A DNA stretch of 64,000 bases, taken from contig NZ_JAAARM010000019.1 of assembly GCF_009908285.1 (NCBI RefSeq), positions 62,001 through 126,000 of the forward strand. Direction: 5' to 3'. The notes under the pieces are model-generated. The model worked only from the letters and a program-made list of their open reading frames with translations. It ran no database searches and was not told the DNA's origin. This DNA comes from Pseudomonas sp. Fl4BN1. Its GTDB lineage: Bacteria > Pseudomonadota > Gammaproteobacteria > Pseudomonadales > Pseudomonadaceae. This document shows, one piece after another, positions 25,439 to 34,992 of this stretch. Made by a program: the position numbers and the translations under genes. Every line of letters begins with the position of its first letter. Within the stretch, counting starts at the first letter, position 1.

Positions 25439-26056
25439 TTACAGAACGTCCAGCAGCTCGACGTCGAACACCAGAACGCTGTGCGGCGGGATGCTGCCCA
25501 CACCTTGTGCGCCGTAAGCCAGTTCGCTCGGCACGTACAGACGCCATTTGCTACCGGCGTTCATCAGTTGCAGCGCTTCGGTCCAGCCAGCGATCACGCC
25601 ACCTACCGGGAACTCAGCAGGTTGGCCGCGCTCGTAGGAGCTGTCGAACACAGTGCCGTCGATCAGAGTGCCGTGGTAGTGAGTGCGCACACTGTCTTCA
25701 CGGGATGGCTTGGCGCCGTCGCCCTGAGTCAGTACTTCGAATTGCAAGCCGGAAGCCAGAGTAGTGATGCCTTCACGCTTGGCGTTATCAGCCAGGAATG
25801 CCAGGCCGGCACCTGCTGCCGCTTCGGCCTTGGCAGCTGCTTCAGCCTGCATGATTTCGCGGATGACTTTAAAGCTGGCGGACATTTCTTCCTGATCCAC
25901 ACGGCTTGGCTTGCCGGCGAAAGCGTCGGTCAGACCAGCCAGGATCGCATCCAGGCTCACACCCGGTGGCGGGTTGTCGCGCAGTTGGTCGCCCAACTGA
26001 CGGCCAATGCCGTAGCTGACGCGGGTTTCGTCGGTGGACAGATTTACTTCGGACAT
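25439..26056 (-). CDS. fklB: FKBP-type peptidyl-prolyl isomerase (FklB/Mip-like)
   Basis: A 205-residue protein with an N-terminal helical dimerisation domain (MSEVNLSTDETRVSYGIGRQ, then a long helix rich in Ala/Glu around residues 75-105) and a C-terminal FKBP domain (VRTHYHGTLIDGTVFDSSYERG; GSKWRLYVPSELAYG). No signal peptide is seen, so it is cytoplasmic FklB-like, not secreted Mip. Prolyl isomerase and chaperone activity are expected from the family. Single gene with flanking gaps. Confidence 0.9.
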   Translation of the reverse strand: MSEVNLSTDETRVSYGIGRQLGDQLRDNPPPGVSLDAILAGLTDAFAGKPSRVDQEEMSASFKVIREIMQAEAAAKAEAAAGAGLAFLADNAKREGITTLASGLQFEVLTQGDGAKPSREDSVRTHYHGTLIDGTVFDSSYERGQPAEFPVGGVIAGWTEALQLMNAGSKWRLYVPSELAYGAQGVGSIPPHSVLVFDVELLDVL

Positions 26057-26183
26057 GACACTGCTCCGCTGTGCGGACGGCTCGGGAAAGGCCGTGGAAA
26101 CACAGGGCCTTCCGGAGCGCCCGGAACCAAAAGGGCGAGCAGACTAGCACAGAAGTTCGGCGATAATCAGCGCAACCCCGGCA

Positions 26184-26489
26184 CTACCAGCCGGAGCGCA
26201 GGGTGATCGGTACCTTCAGGCTTTCTTCGGCGCTGGCGGACAAACCACACATCTCGTCATGCACCGAAGTGTGAATCAGGTTGAACGGCAGCTTGGGGAA
26301 GGACTGCAGCACTTCACGGGCATGCTCCACCGAACGCAGATGAAACATTTGTCCACGAGCATCACTCAGCGGGTACGCCGCCCCGTGCATGCGTGCCTCA
26401 AGCAGATAGATCCCGCCTTCAAGGGAGATCAGGTTCAACTCGTCGACTTTTCCAGCAATGGCGTAGGCATTCATTTCCTGCAGGTTCAT
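26184..26489 (-). CDS. DUF6482-like small conserved protein
   Basis: A 101-residue cytoplasmic-looking protein: MNLQEMNAYAIAGKVDELNL, then ISLEGGIYLLEARM, with AYPLSDARGQMFHLRSVEHA. I associate it with DUF6482, small Pseudomonas proteins of unknown function sometimes mislabelled as metal-transport ATPases; it has no P-loop. Two hedges apply: family assignment is by memory of pattern, and no role is known. It stands alone between fklB and the YqhA-like gene. Confidence 0.6.
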   Translation of the reverse strand: MNLQEMNAYAIAGKVDELNLISLEGGIYLLEARMHGAAYPLSDARGQMFHLRSVEHAREVLQSFPKLPFNLIHTSVHDEMCGLSASAEESLKVPITLRSGW

Positions 26490-26567
26490 GAGTGCACCTC
26501 GTGCAATTGGAGCCCGTGACAGCTACAGGGATATGCCCCGCCCAGGAAAAGCACAAGCCGTAAACAA

Positions 26568-26602
26568 CGCCGCCCGTCCGTTTTGCAACGGCCGGGCGGC
26601 GC
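26568..26602 (-). terminator. Terminator after the YqhA-like gene
   Basis: Stem CGCCGCCCG / CGGGCGGCG with a 17-base loop holding a second small pairing (GTCCGTT/AACGGCC-like), 20 bases beyond the stop; on the minus strand it is followed by TTGTTT. Confidence 0.65.
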
Positions 26603-26622
26603 TCGCTTCATCAAAAAAGCAA

Positions 26623-27111
26623 TCAGTGCTTGGTCAGTTTATCCAGGTAACCCATGGCGAACGCCGAAATCACAAAAGTCATGTGAATCACCACGTACCA
26701 CAACAGGTACTCGGTGGGGGTGTTCTTGGCGTCCATGAACACTCGCAACAGGTGGATCGAGGAGATTGCCACGATAGAGGCCGCCACCTTCATCTTCAAC
26801 GAAGAGGAATCCATCTTGCCCAGCCAGCTGAGTTTTTCCTTGTCTTCATCGATGTCCAGTTGCGACACGAAATTCTCGTAGCCGGAAATCATCACCATCA
26901 CCAGCAAACCGCCGACCAGCGCCATGTCGATCAACGACAACAGAACCAGGATCAGGTCGGACTCGGCCATGGAGAACACATTGGGGATAACGTGGAAGAC
27001 TTCCTGGAAGAACTTCAGTGCCAATGCCAACAGCCCCAGGGACAAACCGAAGTAGATCGGCGCCAGCAGCCAGCGCGAGGCATACATCGCATTCTCGATA
27101 AAACGTTCCAT
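26623..27111 (-). CDS. YqhA family membrane protein (TIGR00645)
   Basis: A 162-residue inner-membrane protein with three to four hydrophobic segments (about residues 12-35, 52-75, 105-125 and 135-155). It has the family stretch MERFIENAMYASRWLLAPIY at its start and the polar DIDEDKEKLSWLGKMD loop. The UPF0114/YqhA family has no firm function. ATG 27111 fits the family start; the frame is open to 27195. Divergent from the lipoprotein gene at 27274. Confidence 0.86.
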   Translation of the reverse strand: MERFIENAMYASRWLLAPIYFGLSLGLLALALKFFQEVFHVIPNVFSMAESDLILVLLSLIDMALVGGLLVMVMISGYENFVSQLDIDEDKEKLSWLGKMDSSSLKMKVAASIVAISSIHLLRVFMDAKNTPTEYLLWYVVIHMTFVISAFAMGYLDKLTKH

Positions 27112-27273
27112 TGAATCTCGTACCAGGATAAAAAACGGCAGCGAGTATATCAGCGCTCCAAAAGGCCATAAACCACAGATAAGCGCCTGATCCACGGGTT
27201 TTTCCCAGCGTTTTTTCTGCTAGTGTCGAAGTCATTCATACCGCTCACTGACATTGGACAGGAAGACTGGAAA

Positions 27274-29106
27274 ATGGATTTGCGATTGCCTTTGGCGAGC
27301 CTCGCCCTTTGTGTGGCGCTGCTGAGCAGCAGCGGCTGTTCGCCCAGCGACGAAAAGAAACAGGCCAGCCTAGAAGAACGCACCACGCAATTTGAAAAAT
27401 CCCTGGATGCCATCCAGGACCCCAAGCTCAAAGAAGCCATTACCGACCTTGGCGGCTCGCTGCTGCTGCTTGAGCGTGCACAGGTCAAGCTTGCCAACAA
27501 GCCGATCGACACCGAATACGGCGACGACAGCCTGGTCCTGCTCAAGCACTACCCCACGCCACAAGCCCTGGTGGACACCTACGTCAATGGCCTGTTCGTG
27601 CTGCGCAAGCCTTCCAGCTCGGACTACCTGACCGATCTGCAGCCGGTGTTTCCCTTCAGTTTCGAAATGCCGGCACAGTTTCCCTTCCCTCACGGGCTGG
27701 AGTGGCAATCAGTCACCCTGAGCAACAAGAAGGTCATCCCGTTCCAACCTGAGTGGTCAGAGACCGACCCCGGAATTCAACTGAGCCCTTCAAGCTCCAA
27801 CCTGACCAATCCGGATGACCTGACCATAACCTACCCCTTCATCGAGGGCCTGGAGGTCGACAACAAGAACCAGCCGCAACCAGTCTCCTTGCTCGGCAAG
27901 CTCGAAGTGATTGCCCCCAGTCGCGTGCTCAACTTCGAACTGACCAAGGCCGATATCGGCAAACCTCGCCAGGACGGCAACATCAGCCTGACCCTGCTGT
28001 CGCTGGAGAAAAACGTCGCTGAAATCGAACTGAACAACAGCACTCCGCTGCCTGAAGAGGCCAATGACGCTTCGCTCAATCCTTTTTTGGCACAGGCCCG
28101 TGACAGCACTGGGCAGATCCTCTCCCGCGCGGGCTCGATCAACGAAAGCGCCCCGCAAATCGCCTTCTACAGACAGCAACTGGCCGAGATGCAAAAGCAG
28201 AAAAGCTGGAGCAATGAATTCGAGAAACAATTGGAGGACGAGCAAAAAGCCTTCGATCAACAACACACCACTCATTACGCCAAGGTGTATTTCAACGGCC
28301 TGGTGGACAAACTGGAGGTTGCCGTACTCGACTTTGCCCAGGCCAGCGTAACGCTCAAGGACTTGGACCTGCCGGTACATCGCTTTGACCGGAGCACCAC
28401 CGACAAGACGATCCAGCCGCTACCCATGCCAGTGATGGTCTATGACGATCAAGCCGCCAACTACCTCAAAGGGGCGGAGCTTGACGAAGATACATTGAAA
28501 AAAACCGTGACCATCAGCCAATCGGTGGAAGACGCCAGTGCCGCGCGTATCGAGTTCAGTCACCCACGGACCTTCAATGACGAACTGCTGGGATCGGAGT
28601 TCAGTGCCGGCGACACCCCGCTGACTTTCTTCACCGAGAACGACAAGGGCCAACGCGGCGAACCTATCGAACTACCGGACGAGGCGTTCGAAATCGACCC
28701 CATACGTGGCGTCATCACCTACGACCTGAACCTGTTCCCGGAAACCCCAGCGTACGCCGTTGGCTCCATTCCGCTGTTCCTGGCCAGCATCGAGAAAAAA
28801 ACCATCAGCACCCAACAGCTGCCCAAAGGCCTGGAGTTCAAGGGCAACGCGCTGATTGTCGACCAGAAACTTTTTCCCGCGGACGCGTGGCGCTTTTACG
28901 CCAAGGATGACAGCGGCCAGTATCTGAAGGAGATTCTTGCGGTCAGCCATGGCGCCCCGAACAACGGCCACGCACTGTTCGACGTGCACTACTTCTACGG
29001 TCAGCCCAGCCAACTGGAAAGCTACGAACGCAGCGAACTCAATACCGTCGAATACGGCTTCGAAGTCAAACTGGACAAGACCGAATCGACGCCCCCTGCC
29101 CCTTAA
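27274..29106 (+). CDS. Large lipoprotein of unknown function
   Basis: A 610-residue protein with a lipoprotein signal (MDLRLPLASLALCVALLSSS, lipobox SSSGC near residues 19-23) and a mature part rich in polar residues. It has an early coiled-coil-like stretch (SLEERTTQFEKSLDAIQDPK) and many beta-prone segments. Two later blocks each look like repeats of a beta-sandwich (around VEIAPSRVLNFELTK and IEFSHPRTFNDELLG), with another charged helix (MQKQKSWSNEFEKQLEDEQK) between. I do not recognise a named domain. A similar hypothetical precedes lonB in P. aeruginosa as far as I recall. ATG 27274 is preferred because it starts the signal. Confidence 0.8.
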   Translation: MDLRLPLASLALCVALLSSSGCSPSDEKKQASLEERTTQFEKSLDAIQDPKLKEAITDLGGSLLLLERAQVKLANKPIDTEYGDDSLVLLKHYPTPQALVDTYVNGLFVLRKPSSSDYLTDLQPVFPFSFEMPAQFPFPHGLEWQSVTLSNKKVIPFQPEWSETDPGIQLSPSSSNLTNPDDLTITYPFIEGLEVDNKNQPQPVSLLGKLEVIAPSRVLNFELTKADIGKPRQDGNISLTLLSLEKNVAEIELNNSTPLPEEANDASLNPFLAQARDSTGQILSRAGSINESAPQIAFYRQQLAEMQKQKSWSNEFEKQLEDEQKAFDQQHTTHYAKVYFNGLVDKLEVAVLDFAQASVTLKDLDLPVHRFDRSTTDKTIQPLPMPVMVYDDQAANYLKGAELDEDTLKKTVTISQSVEDASAARIEFSHPRTFNDELLGSEFSAGDTPLTFFTENDKGQRGEPIELPDEAFEIDPIRGVITYDLNLFPETPAYAVGSIPLFLASIEKKTISTQQLPKGLEFKGNALIVDQKLFPADAWRFYAKDDSGQYLKEILAVSHGAPNNGHALFDVHYFYGQPSQLESYERSELNTVEYGFEVKLDKTESTPPAP

Positions 29107-29165
29107 GGACGGTGATGACCCGCGGTGCTGCTGGCCACACATCAACAGCCCATAGGGGTCAGCGT

Positions 29166-29498
29166 TCAAGGGAACTGGAAGTCACCGGCGCTGCGTCCGC
29201 GCTCGCCGTTGATCTGACGCAGCTGGGCCTGCAAATGCAGGCACCAGATCTGTGGATCATCGGCTAACCGGTAACCGTGAGTCGTCAGGCTTTCAACGAT
29301 CGAATCAAGAATGGACTCCGCCACCACAGGACCGCAGAACGGGCCCTGTGACTTGATTGCTGAGGGTTGTTCACCGGCCATTCCGGCGGCGAAGAGCAGG
29401 GTCCACATACCGTTGTCTCCCGCCAGCGGGCGGACGATGCATTCGATACGAGTAACCAGGCCAAGACATTGGCGAGTGAGACAAAGGTTGCGCGACAT
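29166..29498 (-). CDS. Small hypothetical protein
   Basis: A 110-residue protein without signal peptide or clear domain: MSRNLCLTRQCLGLVTRIEC, then ECIVRPLAGDNGMWTLLFAAG in two overlapping pieces, and ESLTTHGYRLADDPQIWCLH. The core reads like a compact alpha/beta unit with several Cys. Start at ATG 29498 has a weak AGGTTG upstream; an upstream in-frame start at 29522 exists. Function unknown. It lies between the lipoprotein gene (convergent) and lonB, transcribed like lonB but 213 bases beyond its stop on the other side. Confidence 0.6.
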   Translation of the reverse strand: MSRNLCLTRQCLGLVTRIECIVRPLAGDNGMWTLLFAAGMAGEQPSAIKSQGPFCGPVVAESILDSIVESLTTHGYRLADDPQIWCLHLQAQLRQINGERGRSAGDFQFP

Positions 29499-29711
29499 GG
29501 CGGCGACCCTCGGTAGATCCACTATTCAGCCTTCAGCAGAAGGCTGTTTCGATCCAGCGACGACTGTCGTTCTCCTTGCCCTGAGAATAGAAGAAAAGCC
29601 TGATAAGCAAAGTTGACCGATTCAACAGGCGCCGAATGGTCTATCTTGAAAAATTGACGTCATCCGGCTGACACCAATGGCGAGGTTCAACGTCCTCGCC
29701 AATGGCTGGCG

Positions 29712-32150
29712 TCATGCCGGCTTGATTTCCGTTAGCGCCTCTTGTGCCAGCTCCTTTTCCGCCTCTTTCAAGTCCTCTTCACTGATCATCTCGGCAATCA
29801 CCCGCAGGCGCTCCACCACCCGTGCGTTGACGCTGCCCTCTGGGAACTGTCCTTCGGCATCCGGTTCTCCGGCCGGCTCCCCCACCAGCAGGCTCAGGGC
29901 CTCATCGGCCTGACGCACCGCATACACGTGGAACTTCCCGGCACGCACTGCCTGCAGCACCTTCTCGTCGAGCATCAAGGTGGCGACGTTGGCCTGGGGA
30001 ATGATCGCGCCCTGCTCTCCGGTCAAGCCACGAGCTTCGCACAGACGGAAGAAGCCCTCGATTTTCTCGTTGACCCCACCCACAGCCTGCACCTCACCGA
30101 ACTGATTGATCGAGCCGGTGATGGCGAAACACTGCTTGAGCGGCGTCTTCGACAGCGCCGAAATCAAAGTACAGGCTTCACCCAGCGAAGCACTGTCGCC
30201 GTCCACATAACCGTAGGACTGCTCCAGGGCGATACTTGCGGAGATCGCCAGGGGGAATTCCTGGGCATAACGACTGCCCAGGTAACCGGTGAGGATCATC
30301 ACCCCCTTGGAGTGAATCGGCTGGCCAAGATTGACCTCACGCTCAATGTCGACAATGCCGCTGCCACCGGGATAGACCGTGGCGGAGATCCGCGCCGGCA
30401 CGCCAAACGCCGAGTCCCCCACTTCCAGCACCGTCAGGCCGTTGCACTTGCCCACGGCCGCACCGTCGGTGTCGATCAGGATGATACCCGCCAGCATGTC
30501 ATCGAGAATCCGTGCCGAGACCCGCCCGGTACGAGTGGCCTTGGCCTTCAGCGCACGCTCGATATGCCCGGCGTCGGTCATCTCGTCCGAAGCCAGATGA
30601 CGGATGAAGTCAGCCTCGCTGACCAACTGGAACAGATCGCCGATCCGAGCCGACAGACGTCCCTGGTGCTCCGCCAAGCGCGCACTGTAGGTGGCCAACC
30701 GCGCAACCGCATCAGCAGTCAACGGAGCCATGCCCTCCTCCGAGGTCCGGGTTTTCAGCAACTGAGCAAACTGCTCCAGGCTCTCATCCACCATCGGGAT
30801 GTCTTCGTCGAAATCCACCAGCACCCGGAACATCTCCTGGAAGTCCGGATCCAGGTCCTGCAGCGTGTAATACAGCTGGCGGGCGCCAATGATGACCACC
30901 TTGACCTGCAACGGGATCATCTGCGGCGTCAAGGTCACGGTGGCCAGGCGTCCCATCTCGCCCAGGGGCGACTCCATCTTCAGCTTGCGCGACTGCAAGG
31001 CGCGTTTGAGGGCGTCCCAGACAAAAGGCTCACTGAGCATCTTCTCGGCTTCCAGGATCAGGAAGCCGCCATTGGCCCGGTGTAGCGCGCCCGGACGCAG
31101 TTGCCGATAAGTGGTGTAGAGCGCGCCCTGGTCGGTGCTGTACTCGATCCGACCGAACAGGTTGTCATAGGTCGGATGGGGCTCAAATACCACCGGAGCG
31201 CCGCCGTTGGCCGGGTGACCGACCACCAGGCTCGGGCAGTACTGCTCCTCCAGCAGCTTGCGCGCCACCGCGTCGGTCTTGCTGTCATCCACCAGTTGCT
31301 CGACCACGGTTTTCAGCAAGTAGACCTGCATGGCCTGCAAATACCCGCAGACCGCGGCGTTCTCTGCGTACTTCTCCGACAAAGGCGCCAGCAATGGCTG
31401 CAAGGCCAAGGTGATGGTTTCCTCGTTGAGCTGACGCAACTGATTGCTCGACTCGCGCTTCCACTGTGGCAGGCTTGCCAGCTCTTCGTTGAGGCGCTCT
31501 TCCAGGACAGAAATGTCCTCATGGAAGCGCTCGCGATCAACCTCCGGCAACTGGGCGAACTCGGCCTCGTCCAGGGCCTTGCCTTCGAACATAGGGGTAA
31601 AGGCGATGTTGCTGCTGTCGCGGTACAGCGCCACATCCTTTTCCAGGGCCAAACGTTCGATCACATCCAGAGCACGGTCGTAACGCTGGTTGAAGGCTCG
31701 ATCAATGGCGCTCTTCTTCTGCTGATAGGACGGGTGCTCGAACACCGCCGGAAAGGTCGCCAGCAGGTTATCGATCAGCCCGTTGATGTCGGTGATGAAA
31801 CTCCCCGCGGCAGCGGCCGGCAGTTCCAGCGCCCGAGGCTCCCGAGGCTCGTCGAAGTTGTTGACGTAGACCCAGTCCGATGGGGTCTGCAGGCGTTTGC
31901 CTTCGGCCTTCAAATAGCGTTTGACGAAGGAGAAGCGACCGGTTCCCGGCTCGCCCATGACAAATACGTTGTAACCGGGGCGCGGCATCGCCACGCCGAA
32001 CTGCAAGGCTTCAACCGCACGCTCTTGGCCAAGCACACCGCGAAAGGGCTCCAAATCATTGGTTGTCGAGAAGCTGAACTGTTCAGCAGAGAAAGGACGG
32101 GTCAGCGCTTCAGGCGCTAGACGCAAGCTGGCAGCAACAGGATCAGGCAT
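29712..32150 (-). CDS. Lon-like protease (LonB/LonH class) with altered P-loop
   Basis: An 812-residue Lon-family protein of the type represented by PA4576 and E. coli YcbZ. The C-terminal protease domain has the Ser-Lys dyad: S653 in VDGDSASLGEA and K696 in GGVNEKIEGF, 43 residues apart as in classical Lon. The N-terminal AAA-like region keeps the RGVLGQERAVEALQFG box, but its P-loop reads GEPGTGRFS (66-74), with Arg72 where Lys belongs. It lacks the LAN domain of LonA. Peptidase activity is likely; classical ATP-driven unfolding is doubtful. Divergent from the DUF3015 gene. Confidence 0.88.
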   Translation of the reverse strand: MPDPVAASLRLAPEALTRPFSAEQFSFSTTNDLEPFRGVLGQERAVEALQFGVAMPRPGYNVFVMGEPGTGRFSFVKRYLKAEGKRLQTPSDWVYVNNFDEPREPRALELPAAAAGSFITDINGLIDNLLATFPAVFEHPSYQQKKSAIDRAFNQRYDRALDVIERLALEKDVALYRDSSNIAFTPMFEGKALDEAEFAQLPEVDRERFHEDISVLEERLNEELASLPQWKRESSNQLRQLNEETITLALQPLLAPLSEKYAENAAVCGYLQAMQVYLLKTVVEQLVDDSKTDAVARKLLEEQYCPSLVVGHPANGGAPVVFEPHPTYDNLFGRIEYSTDQGALYTTYRQLRPGALHRANGGFLILEAEKMLSEPFVWDALKRALQSRKLKMESPLGEMGRLATVTLTPQMIPLQVKVVIIGARQLYYTLQDLDPDFQEMFRVLVDFDEDIPMVDESLEQFAQLLKTRTSEEGMAPLTADAVARLATYSARLAEHQGRLSARIGDLFQLVSEADFIRHLASDEMTDAGHIERALKAKATRTGRVSARILDDMLAGIILIDTDGAAVGKCNGLTVLEVGDSAFGVPARISATVYPGGSGIVDIEREVNLGQPIHSKGVMILTGYLGSRYAQEFPLAISASIALEQSYGYVDGDSASLGEACTLISALSKTPLKQCFAITGSINQFGEVQAVGGVNEKIEGFFRLCEARGLTGEQGAIIPQANVATLMLDEKVLQAVRAGKFHVYAVRQADEALSLLVGEPAGEPDAEGQFPEGSVNARVVERLRVIAEMISEEDLKEAEKELAQEALTEIKPA

Positions 32151-32426
32151 CGGGCTTCCTTACATCAGGCGGGGCAGATGGCGGCATTCTGGCGCCGGGT
32201 ATGCCCGGCTGGCAAGGCGCGCCTCAGGGGAAAGCATAGCCAAGCCATGCACCGCCACTCAAGCCAAGTAAAACCTGCTGTGTCAGGCATTGTTTTGTAA
32301 AAAAGTACGGAACCCAGCGAACCTGCCTAAACTCCAAACTGCGAGGCTGGATAGATAACCGGCCCACTGGTGCCTGCACGGACCAGTCTCCCTGTCCATT
32401 GGTATGCACACAAAGAGATCAACGCT

Positions 32427-32915
32427 ATGAAACGGATTCTTCTCGGTACTCTTTTCACCGCTGTGTCCCTCAACGCCATGGCTCAAGCGCCAGGCGGCCC
32501 GGATTGCGGCTGGGGCAACATGCTGTTCCAAGGCCAGCGCGGCACTCCAGCGCACTTCATGGCCTCCACCACCAACGGCACCTCCGGCAACGCGACATTT
32601 GGCATGACCTCCGGCACCAACGGTTGCGCCACCAATGCCTCCCTGACTTACGGTGGCAAGTCCTGGTTCGCCATGAACGGCATGATGAACGAACTCTCCG
32701 AAGACATGGCCAAGGGGCAAGGCGAAGCCCTGACCACCTACGCCGTGGTACTCGGTGTAGCCCCTGAAGACCGTGCGCACTTTGCTGCGGTCACCCATGA
32801 ACACTTCCAACAGATCTTCAGCAAGGCTGACGTGACCGCGGAAGACGTGCATACCAATACCCTGGCGGTACTGAAGAACGACCCACGCCTGGCCAAATAC
32901 GCAACCCAAGCTTAA
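32427..32915 (+). CDS. DUF3015 family secreted protein
   Basis: A 162-residue periplasmic protein: signal peptide MKRILLGTLFTAVSLNAMA, then APGGPDCGWGNMLFQGQRG, the conserved start of DUF3015, with two Cys (C27-like in PDCGWG and NGCATN) likely disulfide-linked. The middle is Gly/Thr/Asn-rich, the end helical (EHFQQIFSKADVTAEDV). Role unknown. ATG 32427 has AAGAGATC before it. Followed by a good terminator; single-gene unit. Confidence 0.88.
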   Translation: MKRILLGTLFTAVSLNAMAQAPGGPDCGWGNMLFQGQRGTPAHFMASTTNGTSGNATFGMTSGTNGCATNASLTYGGKSWFAMNGMMNELSEDMAKGQGEALTTYAVVLGVAPEDRAHFAAVTHEHFQQIFSKADVTAEDVHTNTLAVLKNDPRLAKYATQA

Positions 32916-32924
32916 GCTCGACCC

Positions 32925-32952
32925 ACCCGCTCCTTCCGGGGAGCGGGTTTTA
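32925..32952 (+). terminator. Terminator after the DUF3015 gene
   Basis: ACCCGCTCC / GGAGCGGGT with a six-base loop and TTTT, ten bases after the stop. Confidence 0.9.
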
Positions 32953-33007
32953 TCTTCTGGACCTTGCCCATCTTGGGTCTTTGTATTTCCGACTTAAGTT
33001 GCTCACC

Positions 33008-34861
33008 ATGCTCAAACGCCTTGCCTACCTGGCGCTCTGTGTCTGCGCCCCGCTGTATGCCGCGCCCCACATCGACCAACAACGTTTGCAGCAACTGGCC
33101 AATGATCCGTTCTGGATTTCCATTGGCCACTATGAAACCGCCAAGCTTGGCGGCTGGCGCAGTTACGTCAGTGATCCGAAGTTCTTTCTCGACCGCGACG
33201 GTGCCCACCATCCCGACGCCGAGCTGGCCGCGACCCTGAACGCGCTTTATGCACCGGCCAGCACCAGCGAACGACATGCCCAATGCGTCTACCCGGCCCG
33301 CGCCCGCTGGCTCAAGGCACAGCTGGGCCTGAACGACTTGCCCCAGATCGAGTGCGCCGAGTTCAAACAGTGGTTCAAGGATGTGTCGCCGCACAGCACT
33401 GTGATGATCTTCCCCGCGGCCTATCTGAACAGCCCGTCATCGATGTTCGGCCATACCTTGCTGCGCATCGACCAAGCCGATGTACAAAGCAACCACACCG
33501 CCCTGCTCAGCTACGCAATCAACTTCGGCGCCTACATCGAAGGTTCGGACAACAGCATCCTCTACGCCTGGAAAGGCCTGATGGGCGGCTATCCCGGACT
33601 TTTCGCCCTGGTGCCCTACCAGGAAAAGCTCGCGGAATACCGTAGCCTGGAAAACCGTGACTTGTGGGAATACCGGCTGAACCTGACGCAAGTTGAAACC
33701 GAGCGCATGGTCGAGCATGTCTGGGAGCTGAAGCAGATCAAGTTCGACTACTTCTTCTTCGATGAAAACTGCTCCTACCGGCTGCTGGAGCTGCTACAAG
33801 TGGCTCGTCCCAGCTTGCGTCTGACCGAGCAATTCCCTCTGACCGCCATCCCCACCGACACGGTCAAGGCGGTCAAGGATGCCGGATTGGTGGAGAGGAT
33901 CGACTATCGCCCGTCCAGAGAGCGCGAGCTGCTCAGCCGCGCCCAGCCCCTGAGCCACGAAGAGCAGCAGTGGGTACTCAACGTCAGCACCGATCAGAAA
34001 CAGTTGCAGACTGCCGGGTTCAAAGCCCTGCCCCGGGATCGCCAGGCCTTGATCGTCGATGCCGCCTACCGTCTTGAGCGTTATCGAGCCAACGGCCTGG
34101 AGCGCGATACCGAGCGCTCCCAGCGCAGCTTCGAACTGCTACGGGCAATCAACCAGAATCCCCCACCGGAACTGCAGATCGAACGCCCTAGCCTACCGGA
34201 AGACGGCCACCAGTCCCGTACCTGGCAACTGGGCGTCGGTACCCGGGATGACAAGGCTTTTGCCGAGTATGGCCTGCGCATGGCCTATCACGACTTGAAT
34301 GACAACGCCGAGGGTTTCCCCCTGGGTGCACAAATCGAGATCCTGCAGATGAAGCTACGCCAGTACGAGGGCAATCACTGGCAGCTGCAACAGCTGGACC
34401 TGGCGACCATTCGCTCCCTGACACCGCGCAACGAACTGCTACAGCCCTGGTCCTGGCAAGTCACCGGCGGCCTGGAACGGGTGCCGGGCAAGCATGACGA
34501 TGAAACCCTGGTCAGCCACGTCAACGGCGGTGCCGGTGGCACCTGGCAACTGGGCCAAGATACCCTGGGCTTTGTCCTGGGCACCGTACGGGTTGAGCAC
34601 AATGCCGACTTTGCCGGCTTCATCGCCCCGGCTGCGGGCTTCAATTCCGGGCTATTGTGGAAAAATCCACTGGGCAATTTCAGCCTCGAAGCCAAGGGCG
34701 ACTACTTCACCAATGGCGAAGTCCGCCGCAGCCTGAGCCTTAACCAACAGTGGGAGCTGTCGCGCAACCTGGGCCTGCGCCTGAGTGCACAGCGGGAGTT
34801 CAGCCAACTGGCCACTCCGGTCAACGAAGTCATGCTCGAACTCAAGTGGTATCACTATTAG
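33008..34861 (+). CDS. DUF4105 domain envelope protein
   Basis: A 617-residue secreted protein: signal peptide MLKRLAYLALCVCAPLYA, then an N-terminal domain (about 20-130) and the DUF4105 domain (about 140-330; MIFPAAYLNSPSSMFGHTLL, SYAINFGAY, FDENCSYRLLELL, with conserved His and Cys as in papain-like/NlpC-like folds). The C-terminal third is rich in beta-strands alternating charged and hydrophobic residues (GGLERVPGKHDDE, ending MLELKWYHY with a terminal aromatic), suggesting an outer-membrane barrel. The cysteine-peptidase-like reading is inference. ATG 33008 starts the signal. Confidence 0.82.
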   Translation: MLKRLAYLALCVCAPLYAAPHIDQQRLQQLANDPFWISIGHYETAKLGGWRSYVSDPKFFLDRDGAHHPDAELAATLNALYAPASTSERHAQCVYPARARWLKAQLGLNDLPQIECAEFKQWFKDVSPHSTVMIFPAAYLNSPSSMFGHTLLRIDQADVQSNHTALLSYAINFGAYIEGSDNSILYAWKGLMGGYPGLFALVPYQEKLAEYRSLENRDLWEYRLNLTQVETERMVEHVWELKQIKFDYFFFDENCSYRLLELLQVARPSLRLTEQFPLTAIPTDTVKAVKDAGLVERIDYRPSRERELLSRAQPLSHEEQQWVLNVSTDQKQLQTAGFKALPRDRQALIVDAAYRLERYRANGLERDTERSQRSFELLRAINQNPPPELQIERPSLPEDGHQSRTWQLGVGTRDDKAFAEYGLRMAYHDLNDNAEGFPLGAQIEILQMKLRQYEGNHWQLQQLDLATIRSLTPRNELLQPWSWQVTGGLERVPGKHDDETLVSHVNGGAGGTWQLGQDTLGFVLGTVRVEHNADFAGFIAPAAGFNSGLLWKNPLGNFSLEAKGDYFTNGEVRRSLSLNQQWELSRNLGLRLSAQREFSQLATPVNEVMLELKWYHY

Positions 34862-34992
34862 ACGTAGCGGCGAGTATCAAGCCTGATCCACTCTTGAGGC
34901 CCGATGGCAATCACGCAAGGCTTATCCGTCTTTCACAGATCGCTGACAAACACCCTTCTAGACTTCACTCACACCAAGCTTGGGAGTCGAAA

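Noticed and set aside
32309..32338. AlgU/RpoE-like promoter (GGAACC ... TCCAAA) before the DUF3015 gene
   Set aside because: Boxes are only partial matches and the spacing of 18 bases is longer than usual for this class; not enough to list.
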